From JAVBLY01 sp031553035 (GTDB lineage: Bacteria; Bacillota; Clostridia; Peptostreptococcales; Anaerovoracaceae): 64,000 nucleotides of DNA. Position numbers and translations under genes: made by a program. Below, piece after piece: positions 1 to 8,854 of the stretch. The notes below the pieces were generated by a model. The model saw nothing but the letters and a program-made list of their open reading frames with translations, did no database searches and had not been told where the DNA came from. The stretch lies in NCBI GenBank assembly GCA_031553035.1, contig JAVBLY010000006.1, positions 1 through 64,000 of the forward strand. The letters run 5' to 3'. Each line of letters starts with the position of its first letter. Position 1 is the stretch's first letter.

Positions 1-48
1 AAAAAATATAAATGAATAATTTTAGAGCAGCATAAAAAAATAAACCTG

Positions 49-708
49 TTGGAAAACGACCTCAGCGAAAACGCCGCCGATAGCCTGGATTATTACACCC
101 TGTGGATGCACCAGATCAAGACCCCTATCGCTGCCATGAATCTGATGCTAGGTGAAGGCCAAACCCCCATTAAAAACGAACTGTTCAAAATAGAGCAGTA
201 TGTAGAAATGGCGCTGACCTACCTGCGGCTGAACTCCCCTGAAACCGATTATGTTTTTGCCGAAGCGAAGGTAGATGACATAATTAAAAAAGCCCTGCGC
301 AAGTACGCCAACCTGTTTATCATGAAAAAGATATCCCTCACCTACGAACCCACGCAAGAATGCGCCTTAACCGATGAAAAATGGCTCCAATTCGTTATTG
401 AGCAATTGCTCTCCAATGCCATAAAATATACCAAGGAAGGCGGACGGATCACCATTGCCTGCGAAGAAGGGTTACTTTCAGTTTCGGATACAGGCATCGG
501 CATCGCAAAGGAAGATCTGCCTCGGGTATTCGATAAGGGGTACACCGGCTTCAATGGCCGATCCCACGAAAAATCCACAGGTATTGGGCTATATTTAGTG
601 AAAAAGGCCACGGAAAAATTGGGAAACCCGATCGCCATCGAATCGGCGATCGGCATAGGAACCACCGTTATTTTAAACTTAAAGCGAGACAATCTTACAA
701 GAATGTAA
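49..708 (+). pseudogene. BceS-type sensor histidine kinase, catalytic part only (N-terminus missing)
   Basis: The readable part contains the phospho-acceptor H-box (MHQIKTPIAAM, His near residue 21), an N-box (QLLSNAIKYT) and G-boxes (DTGIGI, GIGLYL), so a complete HATPase domain is present. Kinases of the BceS family normally begin with two membrane helices and are about 330 residues long; these are absent. All three forward frames have stops within the first 35 bases, so the missing part is not simply outside the window in the same frame. The only start is a TTG without a clear ribosome site. The neighbouring ATPase and permease form the usual Bce partner genes. Arg codons are all CGN here, unlike the rest of the window. 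It is either a decayed gene or a rearranged or assembly-chimeric end. Confidence 0.75.
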
Positions 709-709
709 G
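694..709. promoter_or_regulatory. BceR-type response regulator binding site
   Basis: CTTACA-N4-TGTAAG, a 6-4-6 dyad overlapping the kinase stop codon and lying about 80 bases upstream of the transporter start. It matches the TNACA-N4-TGTAA pattern known for BceR-like regulators. A possible -10 (TAGAAT, 753-758) with a poor -35 follows, as expected of an activated promoter. The cognate response regulator gene would lie before the window. Confidence 0.6.
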
Positions 710-788
710 GTTAATGTCACCTCAATCAATGGCAGCGACCTCATTTTAACGTTAGAATAACCTTGTAAAACGAAAAAGGAGGCGCACC

Positions 789-1556
789 ATGCCACTATTA
801 GAAGTGATCAACCTTAAAAAGACGTACACCACCCGTTTAGGCGGCAACCAGGTAACCGCCCTTAAAAACACTTCCTTTTCTGCGGAAGAAGGGGAATACG
901 TGGCCATCATGGGTGAATCCGGCTCCGGCAAGACCACCCTTTTAAACCTGTTGGCCGCATTGGACAAGCCCACTCTAGGGCAAGTGAAGCTGGACGGACG
1001 GCCCATGACGGACTTAAGCGAAAAAGAAATCTCCGCCTTCCGCCGAGACAAGTTAGGCTTCGTGTTCCAGGATTTCAACCTGCTGGATACATTCACCATC
1101 AAGGACAATATACTGCTGCCGCTTGTCCTTGCAAAAAAAGAATACAAGGCAATGTATCACTTTGCTATGCCAATAGTCGAAAAATTGAAAATAGAAGATA
1201 TACTTGAAAAATATCCGTATGAAGTATCAGGAGGACAGAAGCAGAGAGCGGCAGTTGCCAGAGCTCTGATAACAAATCCCCAGCTTATACTGGCCGATGA
1301 GCCTACCGGTTCACTTGATTCGAGATCAGCCGACGACCTTCTGAATCTTTTTGAGAAGATCAACAGCGAAGGACAGACTCTGCTGATGGTGACCCACAGT
1401 GTGAAGGCCGCCTGTCATGCAGGCAGGGTTCTTTTCTTAAGCGACGGGGAAGTTTTCCATCAGATTTATAAAGGTTCGTCAAGTGACGAAGAGATGTATC
1501 AGAAGATTTCGGATACACTGACAATGCTCCAGACAGGGGGCGCCCAAAATGAATAA
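789..1556 (+). CDS. Bce-type ABC transporter ATP-binding protein
   Basis: ATPase of a peptide-antibiotic sensing and resistance transporter; it would energise the permease encoded next. Walker A GESGSGKT is at residues 42-49, the Q-loop is in FVFQDFNLL, the signature VSGGQ at 146-150 and Walker B ILADE at 167-171, all intact. The 255-residue length is normal. The start is set by AAAGGAGG nine bases upstream. Codon use changes inside the gene: up to about codon 105 Arg is CGN and Ile mostly ATC; after it Arg is AGA/AGG and Ile often ATA, like the rest of the window. This suggests a recombination or assembly junction near 1,100. The stop overlaps the permease start by 8 bases. Confidence 0.92.
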   Translation: MPLLEVINLKKTYTTRLGGNQVTALKNTSFSAEEGEYVAIMGESGSGKTTLLNLLAALDKPTLGQVKLDGRPMTDLSEKEISAFRRDKLGFVFQDFNLLDTFTIKDNILLPLVLAKKEYKAMYHFAMPIVEKLKIEDILEKYPYEVSGGQKQRAAVARALITNPQLILADEPTGSLDSRSADDLLNLFEKINSEGQTLLMVTHSVKAACHAGRVLFLSDGEVFHQIYKGSSSDEEMYQKISDTLTMLQTGGAQNE

Positions 1557-3540
1557 ACACTTTTACACAAAGCTGGCGGCAAGTAACCTTAGGAAAAATT
1601 CGAGGACTTACCTGCCTTATATCTTGTCGAGTATTTTTACCGTGGCCATGTTTTATATCATGTTCATGATCTCAGAGACCACGTTTTTCGGCCACGAGTC
1701 TCTGGGTCAAATGCTGATGCTGGGGGATATCATAATAGCTGTCTTTGCGGTGATCTTTCTGTTCTACACACACAGTTTCCTTATAAAACGAAGAAAAATG
1801 GAATTCGGGCTGTACAATGTACTGGGTATGAACAAGCGGCATATCGCAAAGGTGATTTCACTGGAAACTCTGTATACGTCTCTGATCAGTTTGATTATCG
1901 GTCTTGGATTCGGCATACTGTTGTCCAGGCTCATGTATCTGATACTGGAAAGCCTGATCAATTATAAACTGCAGGATACGGTCGCATTATCGCCGGAATC
2001 GATAGCCGCCACATTGATGTTGTTCGTTATTATCTTTGCGCTTACACTGTTCAATTCACTCAGACTGATACATCTTTCAAAGCCCATAGAGCTGTTAAAG
2101 GGCGGGCAAAAAGGTGAACGGGAACCGAAGGTCAAAGTAGCATTGACCGTTATCGGCATCCTTGCACTTGCAGGAGGGTATTGTATCGCAATAATGATAG
2201 AGGAGCCTCTGGATGCTCTGCTGTTTTTCTTTGTGGCTGTGATCCTGGTCATAATCGGTACATATTGTCTGTTTACATCGGTAAGCATATTTGTCCTTAA
2301 AATGCTCAGGAAGAACAAGGCTTATTATTATAAGACAAGCCATTTTATTTCGGTATCAGGTATGATATACAGGATGAAACAAAATGCTGTTGGTCTGGCC
2401 AACATATGTATACTATCGACCATCGTTCTGGTCACGATCTCCACGACGGTGTGCCTTTATTCCGGTGCCAATGACATCGCTGACAAGAGATTCCCCACAG
2501 ATATATCTGTAAGTACAGGATATTCTCAAGAGGGCGAGGAAGCTATTGATGATGCCATCCAAAAGACGGTTGAAGAGTCGGAACACGACATATCAAATGA
2601 AGAAAAACTGAGATATTATTCCCATGTTGCAGACGGAAAAAAAGATTCATTCGATTACGCAATGTACGGTTCCGGAGATGTGGTATACCCTCAGCATTTG
2701 ATTGCAGTCATTCCTGTCAGTGACTTCAATATGATAACAAATGAAAAAATTTCATTAAAAGACGGTGAGTCGATCGTACTTACCAACAGGGATCCGTTTA
2801 AAAAAGATACGATAACTGTGGAAGATATGACGTTTGCGGTAAAGCAGTATAAATATTCAGATGAAGACACCGTGGAAAAAATAATGAGTAATTTTATGGG
2901 AGGCGAAACCATGTCAACAATATTGATAGTCGTTGATAATATGGATACTGTAAAGAAATTTGATATCAAAACCAGCTATGACGATGAAGAATACAATCCG
3001 GTAAGGCTGCAATACGGGTTTGATATAGATACCTCTCCTAAAGAAGAGATACATTTTACCGATGAGCTTGTCCCTGCATTGAAAGATGCAGCTTCGGAAG
3101 ATGTCAGCATTGAGAGCAGGGCGGCTAATATCCAGGATTTTTACAATACATTCGGCGGATTACTGTTCCTCGGCATGTATCTGGGACTGCTGTTCCTGAT
3201 GGCTACCGTGCTGATAATATATTATAAGCAGCTTTCAGAAGGGTACGAGGATCAGGAAAGGTTCAGGATCATGCAGAATGTAGGATTGACAAGAAAAGAA
3301 GTAAGGAAAGCTATCAGATCCCAGGTGCTGACTATGTTTTTCCTTCCTCTGCTTGTAGCATGTATCCACATAAGTTTTGCATTCCCCATGATATCGAAAA
3401 TGCTGCTGCTGTTTGGAATGAACAATACTTCACTATTTATGATATGCACTCTGGCGTGTGCGGCCGTGTTTGCGGCCTTCTACACACTGATATATTCGCT
3501 GACATCCAGGATGTATTACCGGATAGTCGAAGGGAATTAG
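1549..3540 (+). CDS. Bce-type ABC transporter permease (FtsX-like)
   Basis: Membrane subunit of the peptide-sensing transporter. The 663-residue protein has the BceB layout: one N-terminal helix, a group of three FtsX-type helices, further helices, a large extracytoplasmic domain of about 200 residues (roughly 320-520) and a C-terminal FtsX block ending in ten helices overall. In the family the extracellular domain binds the peptide and the transporter controls the kinase by direct contact. The gene overlaps the ATPase gene by 8 bases, so the two are translationally coupled. Codon use matches the rest of the window, unlike the first 1.1 kb. A strong terminator follows. Confidence 0.9.
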   Translation: MNKHFYTKLAASNLRKNSRTYLPYILSSIFTVAMFYIMFMISETTFFGHESLGQMLMLGDIIIAVFAVIFLFYTHSFLIKRRKMEFGLYNVLGMNKRHIAKVISLETLYTSLISLIIGLGFGILLSRLMYLILESLINYKLQDTVALSPESIAATLMLFVIIFALTLFNSLRLIHLSKPIELLKGGQKGEREPKVKVALTVIGILALAGGYCIAIMIEEPLDALLFFFVAVILVIIGTYCLFTSVSIFVLKMLRKNKAYYYKTSHFISVSGMIYRMKQNAVGLANICILSTIVLVTISTTVCLYSGANDIADKRFPTDISVSTGYSQEGEEAIDDAIQKTVEESEHDISNEEKLRYYSHVADGKKDSFDYAMYGSGDVVYPQHLIAVIPVSDFNMITNEKISLKDGESIVLTNRDPFKKDTITVEDMTFAVKQYKYSDEDTVEKIMSNFMGGETMSTILIVVDNMDTVKKFDIKTSYDDEEYNPVRLQYGFDIDTSPKEEIHFTDELVPALKDAASEDVSIESRAANIQDFYNTFGGLLFLGMYLGLLFLMATVLIIYYKQLSEGYEDQERFRIMQNVGLTRKEVRKAIRSQVLTMFFLPLLVACIHISFAFPMISKMLLLFGMNNTSLFMICTLACAAVFAAFYTLIYSLTSRMYYRIVEGN

Positions 3541-3596
3541 GATGTTATCACACATACAAATTCTTCTTAGGAGATACTAGCAAGAATGGATATGAC

Positions 3597-3630
3597 GAAA
3601 ACCGAGGCCTACTCGGTTTTCATCTGTTTT
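3597..3630 (+). terminator. Rho-independent terminator of the Bce operon
   Basis: Perfect 10-bp stem GAAAACCGAG / CTCGGTTTTC with a five-base loop, followed by a T-rich tail. Confidence 0.8.
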
Positions 3631-3672
3631 GAATGTGTGCATAGTAACGATACAAAGGTATAGTAGCTTCCC

Positions 3673-4401
3673 CTATGACGTACTGATTTTGATGTTGATG
3701 TTCCTGTTGAGGAAATAATTTATAATGGTTACGCCGACTGACACCGCCAGTGAGGCTAATATACCAATCACATTCTCGTTGTTGACATAAAATGATGACA
3801 TTCCCCAGCCCATATCCAAAAATCCGCTGCTCATCAGATTTCCGGTGATGTTATACAGTATGATGGCGAAGACGACGGAAATCAGGCCTTTTATCACGCC
3901 GTATCCATAGAACGTCATGCCTATCATGCTGCCAAGCACATAGCATCCGTAAAATGCCAAAATCGAAGAAATCCATATGGGCAGGAACTGTAAAGCCCCA
4001 GGGTAATTTTCATAGAACGGTGGGAAAGTCTGAAGCGGATGAATGAAATCTTCGATCAGAATTGTGATTATTGCTATAAGAGAGAATAGCAAGACTAATA
4101 CTATAGCAGCCAGAGTCATCCCCTTAAAATAATCTTTTCTTGAAACACCCTGAAAGAGAAATTCAGATGTGAATGTTGAATATGTTGATATCCCCAATAC
4201 CAATAAAAATATTGAGCCTGCGGATACAAAACTGATAGCTATTGTAGAGATCATACCGGATGTTCCTTCAGCTGCCATTATTGTAAACATGATCCCAAGC
4301 AGTATCATGATCACTGCAAATATAGCCAGAAACCATACAGTTATGCGCATATTACCTCTAAGCTGATATTTAAAAACTGATTTCACTTTGTTGTTAAGCA
4401 T
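3673..4401 (-). CDS. ABC transporter permease of a GntR-controlled (YtrA-type) operon
   Basis: Membrane protein of about 242 residues with six predicted hydrophobic helices, of the ABC-2 permease type. It contains LFQGVSRKDYFKG, a loop motif it shares with the second permease at 8,855-9,541 (IVQGASRKEYLLG), so the two are paralogues. The ATG at 4401 is preferred to the upstream GTG (4410) because AAAGG lies about 11 bases before it. It overlaps the 3' end of the ATPase gene by 8 bases and is last in the order regulator, ATPase, permease. The substrate is unknown; relatives act in envelope-stress or antibiotic response. Confidence 0.82.
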   Translation of the reverse strand: MLNNKVKSVFKYQLRGNMRITVWFLAIFAVIMILLGIMFTIMAAEGTSGMISTIAISFVSAGSIFLLVLGISTYSTFTSEFLFQGVSRKDYFKGMTLAAIVLVLLFSLIAIITILIEDFIHPLQTFPPFYENYPGALQFLPIWISSILAFYGCYVLGSMIGMTFYGYGVIKGLISVVFAIILYNITGNLMSSGFLDMGWGMSSFYVNNENVIGILASLAVSVGVTIINYFLNRNINIKISTS

Positions 4402-5275
4402 TCCTTCCACCGCCTTTCTCTGTCAGGTAAATAAATATATCCTGAAGTGACGGCTTTTCGATATCCAGACCTTTGTTCCTGAAAGCTGCCATCTCCTTTT
4501 CAGTGAACTCACCATATATTACCAGTGATCTGGTTTTGCCCAGGATCTGTGAATTTATCACTTCATATTCTTTTTCAAGTTCGTGGATGACGTATACATC
4601 ACCAACAACGGTGATAGCTCTTGTTTTGACATTTTCTGCCGAATCCTGAAGTACCACTTTGCCTTTATCCAGGATAATGATGTCCTCAAACAGGGATTCG
4701 ACTTCCTGGATGTAGTGAGTGGAGATAATGATAGTTCGGGGTTGTTCCATATAGTCATCCAGCAGTTCTTTATAAAACAGTTTCCTGTTTGCGGCATCCA
4801 TCCCCAGATATGTTTCATCGAATATTGTTATTGGGGCGCGAGCCGCCATTCCGCAGATCACATTGAGGGAAGACTTCATTCCCTGAGACAGTCGGCGAAC
4901 TTTCTTTCCTGGCTCAAGACCGAACATATCGATCAGTTTCAGAGCATATTCCATATCGAATTCGGGTCTGAATTCGCTGCAGAACCTGAGAGTTGCTTCT
5001 ACTGTGCTGCTGTCAAATAAAATCTGGTTTGACCAGACCATGAATACCTTTTCCATCAAGGCCGGGTCTTCAAACGGATTTGAGCCGCCTATGGTTATGG
5101 TGCCTTCCGCAGGTTTTCGAAATGAAGCCAGAAGAGAGAGCATACTGGTTTTTCCGGCACCGTTCCTGCCCAGAAGTCCGTTAATTTTATTTTCTTCTAT
5201 GTCGATATCTATGCCGTCAAGGGCAACAGTATCTTTATATTTAAGTGTCACATTTCGATATTCTATCTTAGGCAT
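4394..5275 (-). CDS. ABC transporter ATP-binding protein (YtrB-like), active copy
   Basis: ATPase with all motifs intact: Walker A GRNGAGKT (36-43), Q-loop around WSNQ, signature LSQGM (129-133), Walker B IFDE (D153, E154) and H-loop STH (H187). A C-terminal extension of about 90 residues follows the core domain. The start at 5275 is chosen because GGAAGGGAG sits nine bases upstream; an in-frame ATG at 5284 has no spacing for a ribosome site. It overlaps the end of the GntR gene by 8 bases and partners the permease at 3,673. It aligns column for column with the degenerate ATPase at 9,531-10,280. Confidence 0.9.
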   Translation of the reverse strand: MPKIEYRNVTLKYKDTVALDGIDIDIEENKINGLLGRNGAGKTSMLSLLASFRKPAEGTITIGGSNPFEDPALMEKVFMVWSNQILFDSSTVEATLRFCSEFRPEFDMEYALKLIDMFGLEPGKKVRRLSQGMKSSLNVICGMAARAPITIFDETYLGMDAANRKLFYKELLDDYMEQPRTIIISTHYIQEVESLFEDIIILDKGKVVLQDSAENVKTRAITVVGDVYVIHELEKEYEVINSQILGKTRSLVIYGEFTEKEMAAFRNKGLDIEKPSLQDIFIYLTEKGGGRNA

Positions 5276-5651
5276 CCTGATCATCTCCCTTCCAGGTCTT
5301 CTCTATCAGCTTTATCAGTGAATCCTTCTCCATGTTCAGTTGTTTTGCTTTATGTATCATGGTTTCCACATATTCCTCGGCAAAGCTGTCTTTGTATCTT
5401 TCTTTGAGCAGCTCCTGAGCATTTTCAGTAACAAACATTCCAATTCCTCGTTTCTTATATATCAGCCCTTCATCCAGAAGCAGGTTGACACCTTTCAGCA
5501 CAGTGACAGGATTTATATTGTAAAAGCTGACAAGCTCATTGGTTGACGGAATCCGGTCGTCACCAATCAGCGTCCCGGTGAGGATGTCATCCTCTATGGT
5601 TTCTTTTATCTGGAGAAAAATAGGTTTTTCGTTGTCCAGAGTCTTTTTCAC
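5268..5651 (-). CDS. GntR-family transcriptional regulator (YtrA subfamily)
   Basis: Short 127-residue regulator with a GntR winged helix over residues 10-75 (pattern IPSTNELVSFYNINPVTVLKG, GLIYKKRGIGMFV) and a brief helical tail of about 50 residues instead of a ligand domain, which is the YtrA pattern. YtrA-type proteins repress their own ABC-transporter operon. It starts at GTG with an excellent AGAAGGAGG seven bases upstream. It is first in the operon and precedes the ATPase with an 8-base overlap. Confidence 0.88.
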   Translation of the reverse strand: MKKTLDNEKPIFLQIKETIEDDILTGTLIGDDRIPSTNELVSFYNINPVTVLKGVNLLLDEGLIYKKRGIGMFVTENAQELLKERYKDSFAEEYVETMIHKAKQLNMEKDSLIKLIEKTWKGDDQDA

Positions 5652-5803
5652 TTCACAGCCTCCTTCTGCAATCCACCCAATGAGTACACGAGTTGTTTGG
5701 TGGATTCGTGTGCAAGGTTTTCCAAAATCTTCCTCGAAGAGGTTCTTGTGCCCCTTGTGGATATGATTTTGTGAAACACACTGCTCTATTAGTAATATAC
5801 ATA

Positions 5804-5832
5804 ACTATAACACTATAGGTCTAAATTGTCAA
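5804..5832 (-). promoter_or_regulatory. Promoter of the GntR/ABC operon
   Basis: TTGACA (5827-5832) and TATAGT (5804-5809) separated by 17 bases on the minus strand. An imperfect dyad (CTATTAGTAATATA against TATAACACTATAG, about 5,786-5,818) overlaps the -10 region and could be the self-operator. The leader is about 145 bases long. Confidence 0.7.
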
Positions 5833-5860
5833 CAACAATATAATTGTGGCAGCAAAAAAT

Positions 5861-6048
5861 AAATAGTTAATTGAAAAAAACAGATCATAAGTATAAATAA
5901 TAATAAATAATACGAAAATAAGTCTATAAATAGTCGATAATTACATTTTACTTGGAAGTAAATGGAAGGTAAACTCAATGGATAAATATACAATCGATAA
6001 ATAGTCGAAAATATTGAAATAGTCAAATTTAATATAACAAATAGTTTG
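5861..6048 (+). repeat. Cluster of five AAATAGT repeats upstream of the adhesin
   Basis: AAATAGT begins at 5861, 5928, 5999, 6017 and 6039. Two copies extend to the identical 12-mer ATAAATAGTCGA (5926-5937, 5997-6008). The last copy touches the proposed -35 of the adhesin gene. The same-strand orientation suggests binding sites of an activator, but AT-rich background makes some of this expected by chance. Confidence 0.35.
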
Positions 6049-6073
6049 TAAAAGTTAACAATCTGTATATAAT
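6046..6073 (+). promoter_or_regulatory. Possible adhesin promoter
   Basis: TTGTAA (6046-6051) and TATAAT (6068-6073) with a 16-base spacer. The -35 is weak and overlaps the last AAATAGT repeat. Confidence 0.4.
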
Positions 6074-6203
6074 AAAAATATACTTGGGAAAGCAAGTATT
6101 ATATGACATTTGGCGTCTATATTAGTAACAAGGCAAAAGGGGGCGGGGTAGTTAGAAAATGGAATGAAGAATAGTCTATTAAGATGTAGTAAGGAGAAGT
6201 GAA

Positions 6204-8732
6204 ATGGAAAACAAACTAATTACAACCCCCCAAAAGAATAAGCTTAAGCTTCTAAGTCTTTTGCTTATAATCGCATTGTGCGTCACAATGCTGCCGCTGG
6301 CATCTTTTGCCGGATCAAGTACTGACGTATCAGGCAAAGTAGAGATCACCGGCGTTACTATCAAAAAAAATGATGTCGATTACATTGTTAATGATGAAAT
6401 CGTCGGCGATGGTTCACTAAGAGAAAGTGACAGAGTCGACATTCGCGTTGAATTTATCATCGATGAAACCAATGTCAAACTTATTGAGTCAAACAATTAC
6501 TTTAAAGTTAAAATGCCCAGCATTTTTCAGTTCACAAATTATTTTGATTCGATGGAACTAAAAGTAAAAATTGATGGCCGCGACGAAGTAGTCGGTACCT
6601 ATTCATTTGGTAAGGAAAGTGACGGCGACTATATGAAGGTCGTCTTTACAAAAGACCTGAATGTATATGAAGCTATAGATAAGGGATTCCTTGAAGTATA
6701 CGGATCGGTAGCAAAAAACGGAGATCAGGAACACGAAGTTGCAATCGGTGATTTTGAATGGACTATCCCGACTACTGATGTACCGGATGACCCAAGATTC
6801 CATTATCCGGATGGCAATTCGAAGAACCTCTTTAAAAACGGATGGGATCAGGCCAACGGCAGAACCATATGGTCAATATTTGCAAACCAGAAGAAGTTAT
6901 ACGATTTTCTGGAGACAGGAACATATACCAGCGTCAGCAATGTTGTACTGATTGACGATCTTGCAGCCGGATCAAAGCTTGATGGAAATATCCAGTTCTC
7001 ATACCCCATGCCTATGATAGATACGGAAGGCAAAATTACGGAGCACAGGCTCATAGACTTTACAGATGGCAATGTGGAAGAGAACATCATTGAAGTAACA
7101 CGAATCGATCAGAACCCGGGAGAAATGTATGCGGATTTCAAAGCTCGTATAACCAATCCTGCAAATGCTCCGTGTTACGGTGCTTATAATGATGAAAGAA
7201 TTATTATCAGCCTTGGTGATATGCCAAGCTCAAAACTTGTTGGCAACTGGACCTGGAGTCAGGCACAGGGCGTCATCGATCAGCATGTTGAAAAGTTCCA
7301 GAAAACATATCAGCTTGACAGTGCTACAAAGCAGCTGATTAAGGAAAAAACACTGGAAAAAATAAAAACATTATACGGAACAAATCCGTCAGGTGATGCA
7401 AAGGCTCAAGTCAGATCACTTAAAATAGACTTCGCAACACTTTACACTGGAAATGAACAGTATATTAAAAATGAAGTTAGCATGTTCTATGATAATGTTC
7501 CTTCCGGTACAGAAACAACAACTGATATTAAAGTCAATAAAATAAACGCAGGCGCTGAAGCCAGAACCATCCCCAAGGGACAGGCGCTGGTAATCAAAAG
7601 TGACAGCACATCAAAAGATTTTTTACAAGGAGTTGAATTCACATTACAGGAAAAGAATGAAGTCAGTGGTGAATATGAAGATGTGATGAAGGGAAGCGAC
7701 CCATACACAGTAGAAACGGATGATAAAGGCGAAGCGCTGTTCACCGATTTGGTTTATGGTGACTACAGATTAGTGGAAACAGGTACCCTGGACGGTTATG
7801 TAACAGATCAGATAACCATAACAGATATCGATGGCAACCCTTTAACCAGCATGGAATTTACAGTCAGCAGCAGCGACACTGAAGGAATCATCTTCAACGC
7901 AAGCAATGACAGGGTCTTAGGTGAAGTAGAACTTGAAAAGGTTGACAGCGAAGCCACAGACAGTCCCATATCAGGTGCATCCTTCATCCTTCAGGAAAAA
8001 GACGGCAGCGACTGGAAGGACTATGGCACAGAAGAGGTAACAGGAGCTGACGGCAAAGTCAAATTAACCGATCTCCCCTGGGGCGACTACAGAATAGTAG
8101 AAACAAAGGCAGCACCGGGATATGAAGAAGATTCCATAGTATTCCTGACAGGAAATGCCAACGGAGAATTCACAGTAGGAGCTGAAGATCAGTCATTTAA
8201 GTTCACAGCATCAAATGTCCACATGCTTGGTAGTGTGAGCCTTATCAAATATGACAGCAGTAATAAGGATATGACACTTGAGGGCGCAGAGTTTATGCTT
8301 ATGATGGAAGAAAACGGACTTTGGGTGAAAAAAGGAACGGCGGCTACAGCAACGGATGGATCCATATCTTTCACAGACCTTCCATTCGGAAAGTATAAGC
8401 TGGTTGAAACCAAAGCACCTACAGGATACGATGTAGCAACTCTTACATTTAAAGACGGCGACGGCACAGTTGAAATAAACGAAGACAATTTAACGATCGA
8501 ACTCACAGCCTATAACACCAAGGAAAAAGTACAGGGCGAAGAAGACTTCCCAAGCGATAATCCGGGAGATGACGAGGTTCTTGGTGATGAAGAGGCACCA
8601 GATGATATACCTCAAAAGGTATTAGGAGAAGAAGCCGCGACGGCTGATTCCATGAGCATACTTTTCATTCTGATGTTCTTCGCACTTGCAGCGATAGCAA
8701 TAATTGTAGGAATCAAAATGAGAAAAGAATAA
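6204..8732 (+). CDS. Surface adhesin with SpaA/Cna-B repeats and C-terminal membrane anchor
   Basis: 842-residue secreted protein. It has a signal peptide (hydrophobic stretch about 17-33, LASFAG cleavage), an adhesin-like N-terminal region to about residue 450, then three SpaA/Cna-B-type beta-sandwich repeats (about 455-560, 575-655 and 672-765), each ending in the GDYR/GKYK-LVETKAPxGY consensus. In this family such repeats often carry Lys-Asn isopeptide bonds. A stalk rich in Asp, Glu and Pro leads to one membrane helix (about 815-835) and a basic KMRKE tail. No LPXTG is present; instead VLGDEE and VLGEEAATAD precede the helix. The start has AAGGAGAAG upstream. It is monocistronic, with its own terminator. 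Confidence 0.88.
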   Translation: MENKLITTPQKNKLKLLSLLLIIALCVTMLPLASFAGSSTDVSGKVEITGVTIKKNDVDYIVNDEIVGDGSLRESDRVDIRVEFIIDETNVKLIESNNYFKVKMPSIFQFTNYFDSMELKVKIDGRDEVVGTYSFGKESDGDYMKVVFTKDLNVYEAIDKGFLEVYGSVAKNGDQEHEVAIGDFEWTIPTTDVPDDPRFHYPDGNSKNLFKNGWDQANGRTIWSIFANQKKLYDFLETGTYTSVSNVVLIDDLAAGSKLDGNIQFSYPMPMIDTEGKITEHRLIDFTDGNVEENIIEVTRIDQNPGEMYADFKARITNPANAPCYGAYNDERIIISLGDMPSSKLVGNWTWSQAQGVIDQHVEKFQKTYQLDSATKQLIKEKTLEKIKTLYGTNPSGDAKAQVRSLKIDFATLYTGNEQYIKNEVSMFYDNVPSGTETTTDIKVNKINAGAEARTIPKGQALVIKSDSTSKDFLQGVEFTLQEKNEVSGEYEDVMKGSDPYTVETDDKGEALFTDLVYGDYRLVETGTLDGYVTDQITITDIDGNPLTSMEFTVSSSDTEGIIFNASNDRVLGEVELEKVDSEATDSPISGASFILQEKDGSDWKDYGTEEVTGADGKVKLTDLPWGDYRIVETKAAPGYEEDSIVFLTGNANGEFTVGAEDQSFKFTASNVHMLGSVSLIKYDSSNKDMTLEGAEFMLMMEENGLWVKKGTAATATDGSISFTDLPFGKYKLVETKAPTGYDVATLTFKDGDGTVEINEDNLTIELTAYNTKEKVQGEEDFPSDNPGDDEVLGDEEAPDDIPQKVLGEEAATADSMSILFILMFFALAAIAIIVGIKMRKE

Positions 8733-8773
8733 TTAATGGGTAACTGATTTAATTCAGTGACTCAAACGGAAAT

Positions 8774-8825
8774 CTGCCGGGCAATGTAGCTGTTAGCTGC
8801 GTCGTCCGGCAGGGTTCTTTTTTTG
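8774..8825 (+). terminator. Terminator of the adhesin gene
   Basis: CTGCCGG ... CCGGCAG stem (8774-8780 with 8806-8812) enclosing a smaller AGCT/AGCT hairpin, followed by a seven-base T run. Confidence 0.75.
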
Positions 8826-8854
8826 TTAGGTCGTTTTGAAAAGTCTATTGATGA

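Larger units (their letters stand above)
5652..6203. other. Divergent intergenic region, AT-rich
   Basis: The 552-base gap holds the GntR-operon promoter, a cluster of AAATAGT repeats and a possible adhesin promoter. A reading frame at 5,829-6,095 on the minus strand has low-complexity AT-rich content and no ribosome site, so I do not call it. A small hairpin (ACTTG-N6-CAAGT) lies near 6,083-6,098. Confidence 0.5.

Noticed and set aside
5829..6095. 88-codon minus-strand reading frame in the AT-rich gap
   Set aside because: Low-complexity Tyr/Phe/Ile/Leu content, no ribosome site, and it overlaps promoter elements.
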